A stretch of DNA of 64,000 bases from Persicitalea jodogahamensis (lineage in GTDB: Bacteria > Bacteroidota > Bacteroidia > Cytophagales > Spirosomataceae), in NCBI RefSeq assembly GCF_014651615.1, contig NZ_BMXF01000003.1:496001-560000 (forward strand). The letters run 5' to 3'. The position numbers were made by a program, and so were the translations under genes. The first letter of the stretch is position 1. Each line of letters opens with the position of its first letter. The notes under the pieces are model-generated. The model did not search any database. It was not told the origin of the DNA and saw nothing but the letters and a program-made list of their open reading frames with translations. Below are positions 17,383 through 26,718 of this stretch, one piece after another.

Positions 17383-18690
17383 TTAATCGATTCTCACTTT
17401 TGAGAACCAGGAATTATCGACCAGTGTAATGCCCAGAACTATCTTACCGTAACGTTCCTGAATAGCCTGGTTGCTGACGACCCCACGTTGGCCCGCAATG
17501 AACGAAAGTGTGAACGAGTTGGGAGAGTTACCGTTCAGGCCCACCGGGAAAGTACCGCCAATGGACAGGTTCGTATCTTTCAACTGCGCTCCATCAGGAC
17601 TGTACGGCATACTTCCGGTACTGAAACCCAGCCGATACTCCACTTTCTTAAAGTAACCCGCGCTGGCCACCAGGTCGGGAATGTATTCCAGGCCGAGGTG
17701 AACGCGTCCCGCATCGACCAGCCCATCGTTGTTCCCGGCAAAGCTGCGGTACTGCGACCAGTTCTGCCGCGAATAGTCCACGGCAAGCGTGAGTTTGTAG
17801 GGCCACTCCAAGCTTGCCCCGATTCTGTACTGCGAGGGGAGATGAATGCCGCCTTTCGCGTTATTGGAAAGGGTATCGGGCAGGCCGACGGCAAAGCTGT
17901 TGTTGGTTAGCTCGAAACTCGTCGTCTGCCGGGCTTTCAGATCGGTGCCGAAGCTGTAAGTACCCCCCAGGTTCAGGTTCAACTTATTGTCTTTTTTGAT
18001 GGGTATCCTTACTGCCGTTCCGGCACGAAAGAAGAAATCCGAGTAGCTGTTGCGTTCGGTGCGGCTTACCAGATAGTCGGCCCCGTCACCGATGAGTAAC
18101 TGCGACTCAGAAGCCCGGCGCACGTTGCCGAACAGGTAAGAGGATTCCAGGCCAACGCTGACGTATTTGCCCAGTTGGAAGGCATTGGTGAGCGACACCT
18201 GATTGATGGCGCCTTTGCCCGAGTAATAGTAATAAGTATCGTAAATGGTACCTGACACCTTGCCGCTGCTTCGGCTTTCGAAATCGACAAAGCTGTAAGG
18301 TTTCAAGCTAAGACCAAGCGACCAGCGCTTTCCCGCCGGAAGCGATAAGGCCAGGTAACCGATGTTGGCCCCGAAGTCCCGCTGGGAGGCATTAGGTGCT
18401 TTGATCTCCTTATACTGGCTGATGGCTCCGAACTCGAAAGTCGTGTACCGGTTGCGCACCCATAGCGCAGGGTTGAGATTGTTGATATGGATGCCGTTGC
18501 TGGTGCTGACCCCGGCACCTCCCATCCCCTGGTTGGTCGAGAAGGCATCGCTGTACGATTCTCCGACCCCTAAAACGCTGTAGGGGGAGTTGCCGAGCCC
18601 TTGCGCCTGGACACTTGCATTGCTACCCACAAAAATTAAGGCACCTATCACCAGGGCCGTAATTGACTTATTGTTTCTGTAAATTGACAT
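17383..18690 (-). CDS. Outer-membrane beta-barrel protein of the coaX-lptC cluster
   Basis: 435 aa. Signal peptide ending around NASVQAQ (residue 30), then GLGNSPYSVLGVGESYSDAFSTNQGMGGAGVS, which resembles the start of OMPP1/FadL- or PorV-like barrels in Bacteroidota (the motif is longer than quoted units and lies at residues 31-60). Repeated amphipathic strands run to the end. Function not established. The start overlaps the end of coaX by 23 bases, and lptC follows after 99 bases, a layout kept in many Cytophagales. Co-location with LptC hints at an envelope-biogenesis role, by inference. Confidence 0.82.
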   Translation of the reverse strand: MSIYRNNKSITALVIGALIFVGSNASVQAQGLGNSPYSVLGVGESYSDAFSTNQGMGGAGVSTSNGIHINNLNPALWVRNRYTTFEFGAISQYKEIKAPNASQRDFGANIGYLALSLPAGKRWSLGLSLKPYSFVDFESRSSGKVSGTIYDTYYYYSGKGAINQVSLTNAFQLGKYVSVGLESSYLFGNVRRASESQLLIGDGADYLVSRTERNSYSDFFFRAGTAVRIPIKKDNKLNLNLGGTYSFGTDLKARQTTSFELTNNSFAVGLPDTLSNNAKGGIHLPSQYRIGASLEWPYKLTLAVDYSRQNWSQYRSFAGNNDGLVDAGRVHLGLEYIPDLVASAGYFKKVEYRLGFSTGSMPYSPDGAQLKDTNLSIGGTFPVGLNGNSPNSFTLSFIAGQRGVVSNQAIQERYGKIVLGITLVDNSWFSKVRID

Positions 18691-19396
18691 TATAAATTAA
18701 AATACGGTTCAATCCAATGAGTACCAGTTCAGGCACCACCGATACAGGTACCTGGAAAATATTGGTAAAATAAGAAGCGTCGCCGCCGCAAAGTACCACC
18801 CGGCATTCGGGGGTAGCGGCGCGGTGCGCCAGAATAAGGCCGTTCAATTCGGCAGCCAGGCCGTTCATGACACCACTTAGCAGAGCTTTCCGGGTACTTT
18901 TCCCCACCAGCGGTGCTGCCCTTTCCGGTTCAACAAGCGGAAGCCGCTGGGTAAACGAATGCATGGCTTTGAATCGCATACGCATTCCCGGAGAAATGGC
19001 CCCACCCTGAAAGCGTCCCGCCCGATCCACCAGGTCGTAGGTGATGCAGGTTCCCATGTCGATCACCAGACAATCTTCCTCTGGAAAAATCTCTACCGCC
19101 CCCACTGCCGCCGCGATGCGGTCGGCACCCAACGTGTCCGGAGTGTCATAGTCCCTCACAATGGGTAAGGGTGTCAGGCTGTTTAGAGTCAAAACAGGGA
19201 CATTTGGTTGGAGCGCCTCCCGAATTTTTTCCACTTCGTGGCTCACCGACGAAAAAATCACGTGTTTTACTGCTACCGAACGAAGTGTATCCAACAATTC
19301 AGGGAAAGTCAGCTGTGATTCATGGCGCCGGAGTTCGTTGCCTTCGAACCAGCCGACTTTGGAAAATGTATTGCCTGCGTCCACCACTAAGTTCAT
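18668..19396 (-). CDS. coaX: Type III pantothenate kinase
   Basis: 242 aa from the ATG at 19396, chosen because MNLVVDAGNTFSKVGWFEG is the canonical CoaX N-terminus with the phosphate-binding DxGNT motif. The frame stays open for 84 more codons upstream, but that extension has no family similarity. DTLGADRIAAAVGA and VIDMGTCITYDLVD are the other two ASKHA-fold signatures. It phosphorylates pantothenate in the first step of coenzyme A synthesis. The next gene overlaps by 23 bases, consistent with an operon. Confidence 0.95.
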   Translation of the reverse strand: MNLVVDAGNTFSKVGWFEGNELRRHESQLTFPELLDTLRSVAVKHVIFSSVSHEVEKIREALQPNVPVLTLNSLTPLPIVRDYDTPDTLGADRIAAAVGAVEIFPEEDCLVIDMGTCITYDLVDRAGRFQGGAISPGMRMRFKAMHSFTQRLPLVEPERAAPLVGKSTRKALLSGVMNGLAAELNGLILAHRAATPECRVVLCGGDASYFTNIFQVPVSVVPELVLIGLNRILIYNVNLQKQ

Positions 19397-19939
19397 AATT
19401 CCGCAAAAGTCCCCTTTTATTTGGACATAAACTAACTGATTGCGTAAAAGGAATATGGATTTGAACCATTCCCAAGCACTTTCAGAGCAGGGGATATTCC
19501 ACATACACCAGTAGCCCGGAACGAAATACGCGGGATTTGCATTTGTGAAAACATAAGCATATATTAGCGACCAGCGTCTCCCACCTATATTCCAAGAAGC
19601 CAAATCTAGTTTTTGAAACAACTTGTTTCGTTCTTTTACGTTATCCATTAAATTTTCGGGGCAACTTCAATCCAAACAAAAGCGTCCAAAATTGTAATTT
19701 GGCGAAATTGCGTTATCATTGCACCCGATTCCAGCATTTGCCATTCCCAAGACACTTTTCCCTAACCCTCGTGCGGACTTCCCCAGGGTTGCCTACCTCC
19801 TTACCTGATTCACTCCCGTTTACTTCATCATCCGTATTGGATGCGATTTTTACAGTCATTGTTTCAACCGATTAAACAGTCAATCTAATCATTACTAATA
19901 CCCTACCCGGTAAAGTCTTTCTTTACTCCCAATTCCCCT
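19397..19939. other. Gene-free stretch between coaX and rho (about 540 bases)
   Basis: No convincing gene is visible. The minus-strand frame continuous with coaX (up to 19648) is open but looks non-coding. A weak 6-bp inverted repeat (AACCCT 19764-19769 with AGGGTT 19785-19790) lies in the rho leader, and the last 100 bases are AT-rich with no exact TAnnTTTG box. The length leaves room for a long rho leader. Autoregulation of rho through its leader is known in other bacteria, but I see no direct evidence for it here. Confidence 0.45.
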
Positions 19940-21754
19940 ATGCTTACAATTGATGAATTGAATTTGAAGCTCCTCTCGGAGTTGCGCACGATCGCGGAAA
20001 AATTTGCCATTAAAGACTACGGCAAGCTTTCTAAAAAAGAACTCGTTTACAAGATACTTGGTCAACAGGCCGTGATGCCTGGTGAAATCGGGTCAGAAGG
20101 GGTTGAAGCCGCCGTGGCCGAACCCAAGAAAAAGCGTGCCCGCCGTCCGCCTGCAGCTGACATCGAAGGGTCAGACAAGGCGGATAAGCCGGATTCTGAA
20201 GAATCTGATGATAGAAAGAAACCCAAAGCGCCGGCCCGCCGCAAGGCAACGGTCAAGGTTTCCTCACGCTCGGTAAAGGCTGCCGATCAGGAAGAACCAA
20301 CACCTGTGACCGCCGAAAGAGGGGAATCTCCGGAAGAAACCAATCCTACACCGGTAGCCGATCCACCCAAAGCTAAAAAGCAGGAAGCAGCGCCAGCGAA
20401 AGAAGTCCCAACGAGAGAAAAAAAGGACAGGCCCAGTGCCGGTGCTGATGAGCAGGAAGGGGAGTCGAAAGAGGGAGACGCAAAAACGGTCAATACAGAC
20501 AAAGTACCTCGTCACAAAAACAACGACCGTCAACCGAATGCCGATCGGCCGAGTAGTAACGACCGGCAACACAGTCAATCCCGCGAGGACCAAACCAACA
20601 AGATAAAGCGCAACTACAACAATTATGTGCGTGAGTTTGATGGCCTCATTACCAACGAGGGGGTTCTGGAGATCATGCAGGATGGAGGCTACGGCTTCAT
20701 GCGCTCGGCGGATTACAACTACCTGGCCAGCCCTGACGATATCTACGTGTCACCTTCGCAGATCAAACTTTTTGGTTTGAAAACGGGCGACACGATTAAA
20801 GGGCAGATTCGCCCACCGAAGGAAGGTGAAAAATATTTCGCTTTGTTGCGTGTGGAACTGGTCAATGGTAAAACCACGGAGGAAATCCGCGACCGGGTGC
20901 CTTTCGAGTACCTGACGCCATTATTTCCCGAAGAAAGGCTTAATCTGAGTACGCGCCCTGACCAGTACTCTACCCGGGTGCTCGACCTGTTTGCGCCCAT
21001 AGGTAAGGGACAGCGGGGTATGATCGTGGCCCAGCCCAAAACGGGTAAGACGGTGCTTCTGAAAGAAATTGCCAACGCGATCACCCGCAACCACCCGGAG
21101 GTTTTTCTGATCATACTATTGATCGACGAACGCCCCGAAGAGGTGACCGACATGCAACGCAGTGTGCGGGCCGAAGTGATCTCATCTACGTTTGACGAAC
21201 AGGCCGATCGCCACGTGAAAGTGGCCAGCATTGTGCTGGAAAAAGCCAAACGTATGGTGGAGTGCGGTCACGACGTCGTGATACTGTTGGACTCTATTAC
21301 GCGCCTGGCGCGGGCTTACAACACCGTGGTTCCTTCGTCGGGTAAGATTCTTTCGGGTGGTGTGGACGCTAACGCGTTACATAAGCCCAAACGCTTTTTC
21401 GGAGCGGCCCGCAACGTGGAAAAAGGCGGTTCACTGACCATTATCGCTACGGCTCTGATCGACACCGGCTCCAAAATGGACGAGGTGATTTTTGAAGAAT
21501 TTAAGGGAACCGGCAACATGGAACTGCAACTGGACCGCAAGCTTGCCAACAAAAGAGTATATCCTGCTATCGATGTGGTTGCCTCGGGCACCCGCCGCGA
21601 AGACCTGCTGCTCGACAAAGAAACCATGCAAAAAGTGTGGATACTGCGCAAGCACATGTCGGACATGAACGCCATGGAATCCATGGACTTCCTGCTCGAT
21701 AATATGAAAGGAACGCGCAACAACGAAGAGTTTTTGATCTCGATGAACCGTTGA
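19940..21754 (+). CDS. rho: Transcription termination factor Rho with long N-terminal insert
   Basis: 604 aa. Order: Rho N-domain (residues 1-40, [14 protein letters not shown]), a charged low-complexity insert (about 55-225, rich in K, E, P, A, S and later N, D, R, Q), the cold-shock-like RNA-binding domain with YGFMRS, then the RecA-type motor. Walker A PKTGKT, Walker B VVILLDS, and the Q/R-loop text [21 protein letters not shown] are intact. Rho is a hexameric RNA helicase that ends transcription. Inserts at this place are typical of Bacteroidota and have been linked to phase separation in one gut species. The ATG at 19940 fits the N-domain start. Strong terminator after the gene. Confidence 0.98.
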   Translation: MLTIDELNLKLLSELRTIAEKFAIKDYGKLSKKELVYKILGQQAVMPGEIGSEGVEAAVAEPKKKRARRPPAADIEGSDKADKPDSEESDDRKKPKAPARRKATVKVSSRSVKAADQEEPTPVTAERGESPEETNPTPVADPPKAKKQEAAPAKEVPTREKKDRPSAGADEQEGESKEGDAKTVNTDKVPRHKNNDRQPNADRPSSNDRQHSQSREDQTNKIKRNYNNYVREFDGLITNEGVLEIMQDGGYGFMRSADYNYLASPDDIYVSPSQIKLFGLKTGDTIKGQIRPPKEGEKYFALLRVELVNGKTTEEIRDRVPFEYLTPLFPEERLNLSTRPDQYSTRVLDLFAPIGKGQRGMIVAQPKTGKTVLLKEIANAITRNHPEVFLIILLIDERPEEVTDMQRSVRAEVISSTFDEQADRHVKVASIVLEKAKRMVECGHDVVILLDSITRLARAYNTVVPSSGKILSGGVDANALHKPKRFFGAARNVEKGGSLTIIATALIDTGSKMDEVIFEEFKGTGNMELQLDRKLANKRVYPAIDVVASGTRREDLLLDKETMQKVWILRKHMSDMNAMESMDFLLDNMKGTRNNEEFLISMNR

Positions 21755-21769
21755 GTTTCCATTTTTTCA

Positions 21770-21809
21770 AAAAAAAGCCCGCTTTTTCTTCGAGAAGCGG
21801 GCTTTTTTT
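21770..21809 (+). terminator. Strong terminator after rho
   Basis: A 15-bp perfect stem (21770-21784 with 21795-21809, core AGCCCGCTT) with A-run and T-run flanks. It can act in both directions, but only the plus-strand rho transcript reaches it. Confidence 0.92.
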
Positions 21810-21916
21810 GATTATATACGCTCAATGCTTTGCTTTATAGGGAGTAATTCAATTCTTTGGGTGACATTTTGCCAGACTGCCCGTCTTTAGAAGCTACCCT
21901 GATTTCCTGTAAAATT

Positions 21917-22807
21917 ATGTCAAATAATAATGCACCCTGGTGGATTGCGCTGGTCGTATGGATGGGCCTGGCTGCCTATTGGCACGTCTGCCAGATCAAG
22001 GAACTCTGCTACGAACCGGCTCCTGCCACGACAGTAGTAGTAGAGACACCGGAAACGGATCCGCTTTACATCAGGGATGGCGGTGGACTTGATTTGCGGG
22101 CGAATGGTAATTTCGGATTTGCGAAGTCCGGTGCAGAGGCCGATATGAGCCGCGTCAGGGCTGAACTTGATTCGCTGGCGGCGTACCTCGCGGCTAATCC
22201 CGGCAAAAGACTCAACATCGTCGGCTCCTATTCTTCTGCCGAAACCAACGCGACAACTTTTACAGATTTGGGTATCGCCCGCGCTGAAAATGTCAAAGCA
22301 TACCTTGTGAGCCAGGGCGCCAATGCAGACGTGCTCGCAACCAGCAGCCAGCTCGTGGACGGTACGGGATTCGGTGCTGATTCTTTGCGTGGCGGAATTG
22401 ATTTCGTTGTCAGAGATCCCCTTCCAGACTCGGAAGAAGGCCTTGCCAATGCGCAGAAATACGAGAGCGTGTTCAAGCCGATGGATTTGTACTTTCCGAC
22501 CGCTAGTGCCAGCTACATCAAGACAGATGCCAACCGGAAGTTTGTCGAGGAGGCCCAAAAGTACCTGGCCGCAAATCAAGGCAAGAAACTTCTGCTCACC
22601 GGCCATACCGACAACGATGGTGACGACGATACGAATATGAAGTTGTCCAAACAGCGGGCCGAGGCAGTGAAAAGACAATTGATTCGCCTGGGGATTTCTG
22701 CCCAGCAACTCGTGACCGACGGTAAAGGCGAAAATCAGCCCAAAGAATCCAATGACACTCCGGAGGGGCGCCGTGCCAACCGTCGCGTCGATATTGTAGT
22801 TCAGTAG
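21917..22807 (+). CDS. Membrane-anchored OmpA-family protein with a degenerate second OmpA-like domain
   Basis: 296 aa from the ATG at 21917. One N-terminal hydrophobic segment (WWIALVVWMGLAAYWH, residues 8-23) looks like a membrane anchor rather than a cleaved signal. The C-terminal domain (about 185-296) is a good OmpA peptidoglycan-binding fold with TGHTDNDGDDDTNMKLSKQRA and RRANRRVDIVV. The middle region (about 70-170: LRANGNFGFAKSGAEAD, LNIVGSYSSAETNATTF, LGIARAENVKAYLVSQG) shows the same strand/helix order and appears to be a decayed copy. It probably links inner membrane and cell wall. Two membrane-anchored HhH proteins follow in the same direction. Confidence 0.88.
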   Translation: MSNNNAPWWIALVVWMGLAAYWHVCQIKELCYEPAPATTVVVETPETDPLYIRDGGGLDLRANGNFGFAKSGAEADMSRVRAELDSLAAYLAANPGKRLNIVGSYSSAETNATTFTDLGIARAENVKAYLVSQGANADVLATSSQLVDGTGFGADSLRGGIDFVVRDPLPDSEEGLANAQKYESVFKPMDLYFPTASASYIKTDANRKFVEEAQKYLAANQGKKLLLTGHTDNDGDDDTNMKLSKQRAEAVKRQLIRLGISAQQLVTDGKGENQPKESNDTPEGRRANRRVDIVVQ

Positions 22808-22901
22808 AATTTGTGTTGTACCTGTGGAAGAGTTTATCAGATGATTTGCGCACGAATACGACCCTCCGCCTCGACCACTTAACTAACAAACCATCCCTGC
22901 T

Positions 22902-23504
22902 ATGTTTGATCTGAACCCTCTTAACAATTCCAATGCCTGGTGGCAGCATGTGTTGATGCTGGTTGGAGCCGGCATACTCGGCTATATCATCGGTTACCGG
23001 AGTCGGCGCGGTACGATTGCAGAACTGGAAGAAGAACTCGCAGGCCTGGATGAACAGCTTGATGACTGCCAGAAATCTCAGAAAAACGTTGCCCCGCCTG
23101 AAGGCCCGGCGGTGACTGTTCCCCCGGTTGCTGCAGAGGCAGAACAACCCGCTCCACTTCCCGTGATGGAAGTGCCAGCCGTGGTTGCACCTGAGCCAAT
23201 GGATACGATTGTTGCCCCTGTGGCCGATTTGCCCGCAGCACCATTAAAACATGATAACCTGAAAATAGTGGAGGGAATCGGCCCGAAAATCGAACAGTTG
23301 CTGAACAAGGAGGGAATCATCACATTTCGCCATTTGAGCGAAGCCACCAATGAGCGCCTGGTAGACATTCTGCGGGCGGGAGGATCCCGGTTTCATATGC
23401 ACGACCCTGAATCATGGCCGCAGCAGGCTGAACTGGCTGCCGACTGCAAATGGGATGAGCTCAAAGCCCGACAGGAAGCATTGAACAAGGGTCGCCAATC
23501 CTAA
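22902..23504 (+). CDS. Membrane-anchored helix-hairpin-helix protein, copy 1
   Basis: 200 aa. Membrane segment at about residues 10-30 (HVLMLVGAGILGYIIGY), then a charged coiled coil (TIAELEEELAGLDEQLDDC), a Pro/Ala/Val-rich linker (about 65-115), and a C-terminal helix-hairpin-helix domain starting LKIVEGIGPKIEQLLNKEGI. The last part, SWPQQAELAADCKWDELKARQ, is typical of proteins annotated as RPL21- or DUF4332-like HhH. The HhH would lie in the cytoplasm by the positive-inside rule (RSRR after the membrane segment). Nucleic acid binding is possible for HhH folds but unproven here. A paralogue follows 19 bases later. Confidence 0.8.
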   Translation: MFDLNPLNNSNAWWQHVLMLVGAGILGYIIGYRSRRGTIAELEEELAGLDEQLDDCQKSQKNVAPPEGPAVTVPPVAAEAEQPAPLPVMEVPAVVAPEPMDTIVAPVADLPAAPLKHDNLKIVEGIGPKIEQLLNKEGIITFRHLSEATNERLVDILRAGGSRFHMHDPESWPQQAELAADCKWDELKARQEALNKGRQS

Positions 23505-23523
23505 ATAATAATTCTATCCAAGT

Positions 23524-24090
23524 ATGTTTCTTCTACAACTCGAACCTCTAACCCGCCCGGTCGCGATATCAGAAATCCTGATTCTGTTAGCCTCGGCTGC
23601 TTTCATTGGATGGCTGCTGGCACGCTTGCTTTTGTCCGGACAAATCAGCGGGCTGCGTGCCTCCATTGCCGAGCGTCGTACTGAGGTCAATGATTGCCAG
23701 GCAACCCTGGCCGTAACCACCCCGGTTGGGGCGGCTGCACCGGTAGTGAGTAGTTATGCGGCGCCCGTTGCCCCAAAGGTGACTTTGCCGACCGAATCCG
23801 TGAGTACGGTGGCCACAGTGCCCCCCATCCAATCAGCGGCTGATAACCTCAAATTAATCGAAGGGATTGGTCCCAAGATTGAAGAATTGCTCAATGCCGA
23901 TGGCATCCGGACATTTGCCAAACTGGCGGCAACAGATTCCGGGCATTTGGCTTCATTACTCCAGGCGGCTGGGGCACGCTTCCAAATCCATAACCCCAAG
24001 ACCTGGCCACAGCAAGCCTCGCTCGCCCGCGATGGCAAGTGGGATGAGCTGAAAGCCTTGCAGGAACAGCTCACGGGAGGGAGGGGTTGA
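23524..24090 (+). CDS. Membrane-anchored helix-hairpin-helix protein, copy 2
   Basis: 188 aa, clearly paralogous to the gene just before it. Same plan: membrane segment (about residues 16-38, ILILLASAAFIGWLLARLLL), short coiled coil (LRASIAERRTEVNDCQ), Pro/Val/Ala-rich linker, and HhH domain from LKLIEGIGPKIEELLNADGI to the end, with TWPQQASLARDGKWDELKALQ matching the same region of copy 1. The linkers are diverged while the HhH domains are kept, so the domain is under constraint. Function unknown. Operon with the OmpA-type gene is likely. Confidence 0.8.
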   Translation: MFLLQLEPLTRPVAISEILILLASAAFIGWLLARLLLSGQISGLRASIAERRTEVNDCQATLAVTTPVGAAAPVVSSYAAPVAPKVTLPTESVSTVATVPPIQSAADNLKLIEGIGPKIEELLNADGIRTFAKLAATDSGHLASLLQAAGARFQIHNPKTWPQQASLARDGKWDELKALQEQLTGGRG

Positions 24091-24131
24091 ACAGGTAGTT
24101 TGGCCAGGTTTCTTACCCTCAATCAGCTTCC

Positions 24132-24905
24132 GTGGACTCCATTATCCAGATACAGAATCTTACCAAGTCTTACGGCAACAATCTTGTGCTGAAAGGGATT
24201 GACCTGGACGTGCAGTCAGGGCAAATCATTGGCTACATTGGCCCCAACGGCGCAGGAAAGTCCACTACAATCAAAATTCTGACGGGCCTGCTGACCGAAT
24301 ACGGAGGATCGGCCAAAATTGCGGGTCTGGAAGTGAGTCAGCATCCTCTTGAAATAAAGCAGATGCTCGGCTATGTTCCCGAGAATGCCGTAATGTATGA
24401 CACCCTGAGCCCGGCGGAGTACTTCCGGTTTTTGGGGAGTCTTTACGGCTTGGATCGTAGAGATACAGAACAGAAAGGGGGCGAGCTGTTGCGGATTTTT
24501 GGCTTGTATGACAACCGTAACAGCCGCATGACTTCGTTCTCCAAAGGCATGAAGCAGAAGGTATTGCTGATTTCAGGCATGATCCACAACCCCCAGATTA
24601 TTTTCCTCGATGAGCCACTTTCCGGGCTGGACGCCAACTCGGTTATTCTCCTGAAAGAAATCCTGCAACGGCTGAGCCAAACCGGAAAAACACTTTTTTA
24701 TAGCTCGCACATTATGGAAGTGGTTGAGAAAATCTGTGACCGGATCGTGCTGCTCAAAGAAGGTGTGGTAATTGCCCATGGTACTTTTCAGGAATTGCAG
24801 AAGCAGCAGCACTCGGGTACATTGGAACAGCTCTTCAACCAGCTGACTGGCAACAACGAGCACCTGGCGCTGGCGGATGAGTTTGTCCAAATCCTCAGCG
24901 AATGA
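24132..24905 (+). CDS. ABC transporter ATP-binding protein
   Basis: 257 aa from a GTG at 24132; translation MDSIIQIQNLTKSYGNNLVL is the normal start of an ABC domain. Walker A GPNGAGKST, signature-like SFSKGMKQK, Walker B IIFLDEP and the switch His in SSHIMEV are all intact. It energises the permease encoded one base downstream. The pairing with a single large permease suggests an ABC-2 type exporter rather than an importer. No binding protein is nearby. The substrate is unknown. Confidence 0.95.
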   Translation: MDSIIQIQNLTKSYGNNLVLKGIDLDVQSGQIIGYIGPNGAGKSTTIKILTGLLTEYGGSAKIAGLEVSQHPLEIKQMLGYVPENAVMYDTLSPAEYFRFLGSLYGLDRRDTEQKGGELLRIFGLYDNRNSRMTSFSKGMKQKVLLISGMIHNPQIIFLDEPLSGLDANSVILLKEILQRLSQTGKTLFYSSHIMEVVEKICDRIVLLKEGVVIAHGTFQELQKQQHSGTLEQLFNQLTGNNEHLALADEFVQILSE

Positions 24906-24906
24906 T

Positions 24907-26577
24907 ATGAACCGACTTATCCTTGGGTTGCTCGATCTTTTTGGTCCTTTGTTCAGGCGGATGGGGGTAGACTACCCCCAACTTCGGGCTATTCTGGATG
25001 TGAAGCTAACCATGGACAACCGCCGCTCGCGGACAGGCTTCAACGGACAGGAAACCAAAAACAGCAACTGGGGTTTTGTCTGGACGCTGGTCATCACTTT
25101 TGCCATGTCCAGCTTCATTGCCCTTCTGGTGTACTTTTGGCCCGCCCATGCTCAGGCCTACGCCGTAGTCACGGCATACGGGATGATCATCGTCACGATG
25201 ATCTTAATCACTGATTTCTCTCAGGTCATCCTCGATGGCTCCGACGGCCTCATCATCCTGACCCGGCCCGTCACCAGCAAAACCCTGTTCACCTCCCGAA
25301 TCGTGCACGCGGCAGTGTACCTATTGCAATTAGCCTTAGCGGTGGCTTTGCCAAGCTTTTTTGCCACGTTGTTGAAATTTGGCCTGGGGGCGGGGCTCAT
25401 TTTTTTAATTTCTTCGCTGCTGGTTTCAATCTTATCGGTGCTGTTTACCACAGTTCTGTATTTATTGATCATGCGGTTTTCTTCCGTAGAGCGAATGCAG
25501 AACATCATCAACGGCTTACAGATCATCGTTGTAATCTTGGTTACAGTTGGCTATCAGTTCATTGGAAGGCTGATTGATTTCGAGGACTTTGCAAACACTA
25601 AGGCGCTTTCTGTTGCCTGGTGGCACTACCTGGCTCCGCCGATGTGGGTGGGACACGTGATGAGTGCCACCATAGGCGGGTACTTTGGCGTGCCGACACT
25701 ACTTTTTGCAGCTCTTTTAGTGGTGGTTCCCATTCTGGCCGTCCGATCCATGAGCGGTGGCCTCGTCCGAAGCTTCGGAAACCAGGTCGGCAACCTTGAC
25801 GCAGTAGACACAAAGAAAAAGGAAGAAGTTGAGGTGGGTCCTAAGCGCAGTGTTCCTGAACTTCTGTCCGGGGTTTTTACTCGTACGGCCACGGAACGCG
25901 CCGCGTTCGAGCTGGTATGGAAAATTGGCTCCCGCGACCGGAAATTTAAGCTAAGAGTGTACCCAAGTATGGCCTATTTCCTGATAATCGGTCCCCTGAT
26001 GTTTTTTAACCGGCCGGGGGAGACACTTACACAAATGATGGAAGCCACTGCCCAATCAGAGTACCTGCGCATCCTGTTGATTTACGTTTCCGCATTGACG
26101 ATGGTCGCCGTCAACCAGAACCTTCCTTTTTCCGACCAATTTAAAGCGGCCTGGGTTTACCACGTGGTTCCAATGCCTCGGCCCGGTGAATTTCTCAGCG
26201 GCATGATGTGGTCGGTGGTGGCCAAATTCATTCTGCCCATCTACCTCGTTGTGGCTCTGGTGGTAACTTTCGTTTGGGGGGTGGATAGTCTCGACGATGT
26301 AATCCTTGGTGCTCTGGTGGTGCTGGTTTTCCAGCAAACAGAAATTCTGGCCACCCGCAGCGTGCTGCCTTTCAGTCGCGAGTTTACCAAATCGGGGAGC
26401 GGGAAGTTCATTCGGGTGCTGGCCCTGAGCATTTTCGTGGGAATCTTTGGTTGGGCGCACTGGGCGTTAAGCCAAACCTCCTATGTGATCTTAGTGATGG
26501 TTCCTTTTGCGTTTTTTCTGGTGTTGTTTTTAAATAGAGAAATCAGAAAACTAGGCTGGGACAAAGTGGAAGTTTGA
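24907..26577 (+). CDS. ABC transporter permease (large ABC-2 type)
   Basis: 556 aa from the ATG at 24907, which lies one base after the stop of the ATPase gene. About ten to twelve hydrophobic segments are visible, in two blocks (residues about 55-280 and 350-550) separated by a charged loop around 300-350 (VDTKKKEEVEVGPKRSVPE). The arrangement matches two-gene exporters of Bacteroidota. Co-translation with the ATPase is likely. Nothing in the sequence shows the substrate. Confidence 0.88.
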   Translation: MNRLILGLLDLFGPLFRRMGVDYPQLRAILDVKLTMDNRRSRTGFNGQETKNSNWGFVWTLVITFAMSSFIALLVYFWPAHAQAYAVVTAYGMIIVTMILITDFSQVILDGSDGLIILTRPVTSKTLFTSRIVHAAVYLLQLALAVALPSFFATLLKFGLGAGLIFLISSLLVSILSVLFTTVLYLLIMRFSSVERMQNIINGLQIIVVILVTVGYQFIGRLIDFEDFANTKALSVAWWHYLAPPMWVGHVMSATIGGYFGVPTLLFAALLVVVPILAVRSMSGGLVRSFGNQVGNLDAVDTKKKEEVEVGPKRSVPELLSGVFTRTATERAAFELVWKIGSRDRKFKLRVYPSMAYFLIIGPLMFFNRPGETLTQMMEATAQSEYLRILLIYVSALTMVAVNQNLPFSDQFKAAWVYHVVPMPRPGEFLSGMMWSVVAKFILPIYLVVALVVTFVWGVDSLDDVILGALVVLVFQQTEILATRSVLPFSREFTKSGSGKFIRVLALSIFVGIFGWAHWALSQTSYVILVMVPFAFFLVLFLNREIRKLGWDKVEV

Positions 26578-26718
26578 GAGAAAAAGTGAATGATTAAGCG
26601 TAGGGGTTGAGTCACTTGCTTTGAAAAGGGGTGATGAAATTAGCATCATCTTGCTTGAAAAAATAAGCATTCGGAAAATGAAAAAGATTAATATTGGACT
26701 TGATCCAAAGGTTTTTAT

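Noticed and set aside
19397-19648. 84-codon upstream extension of coaX
   Set aside because: The canonical CoaX start MNLVVDAGNT is at 19396. The extension has no similarity to the family and would be unique.
21978-21992. TGGCACG-like sequence resembling part of a sigma-54 promoter
   Set aside because: It lies inside the OmpA-type coding region and the -12 GC element is not at the required spacing.
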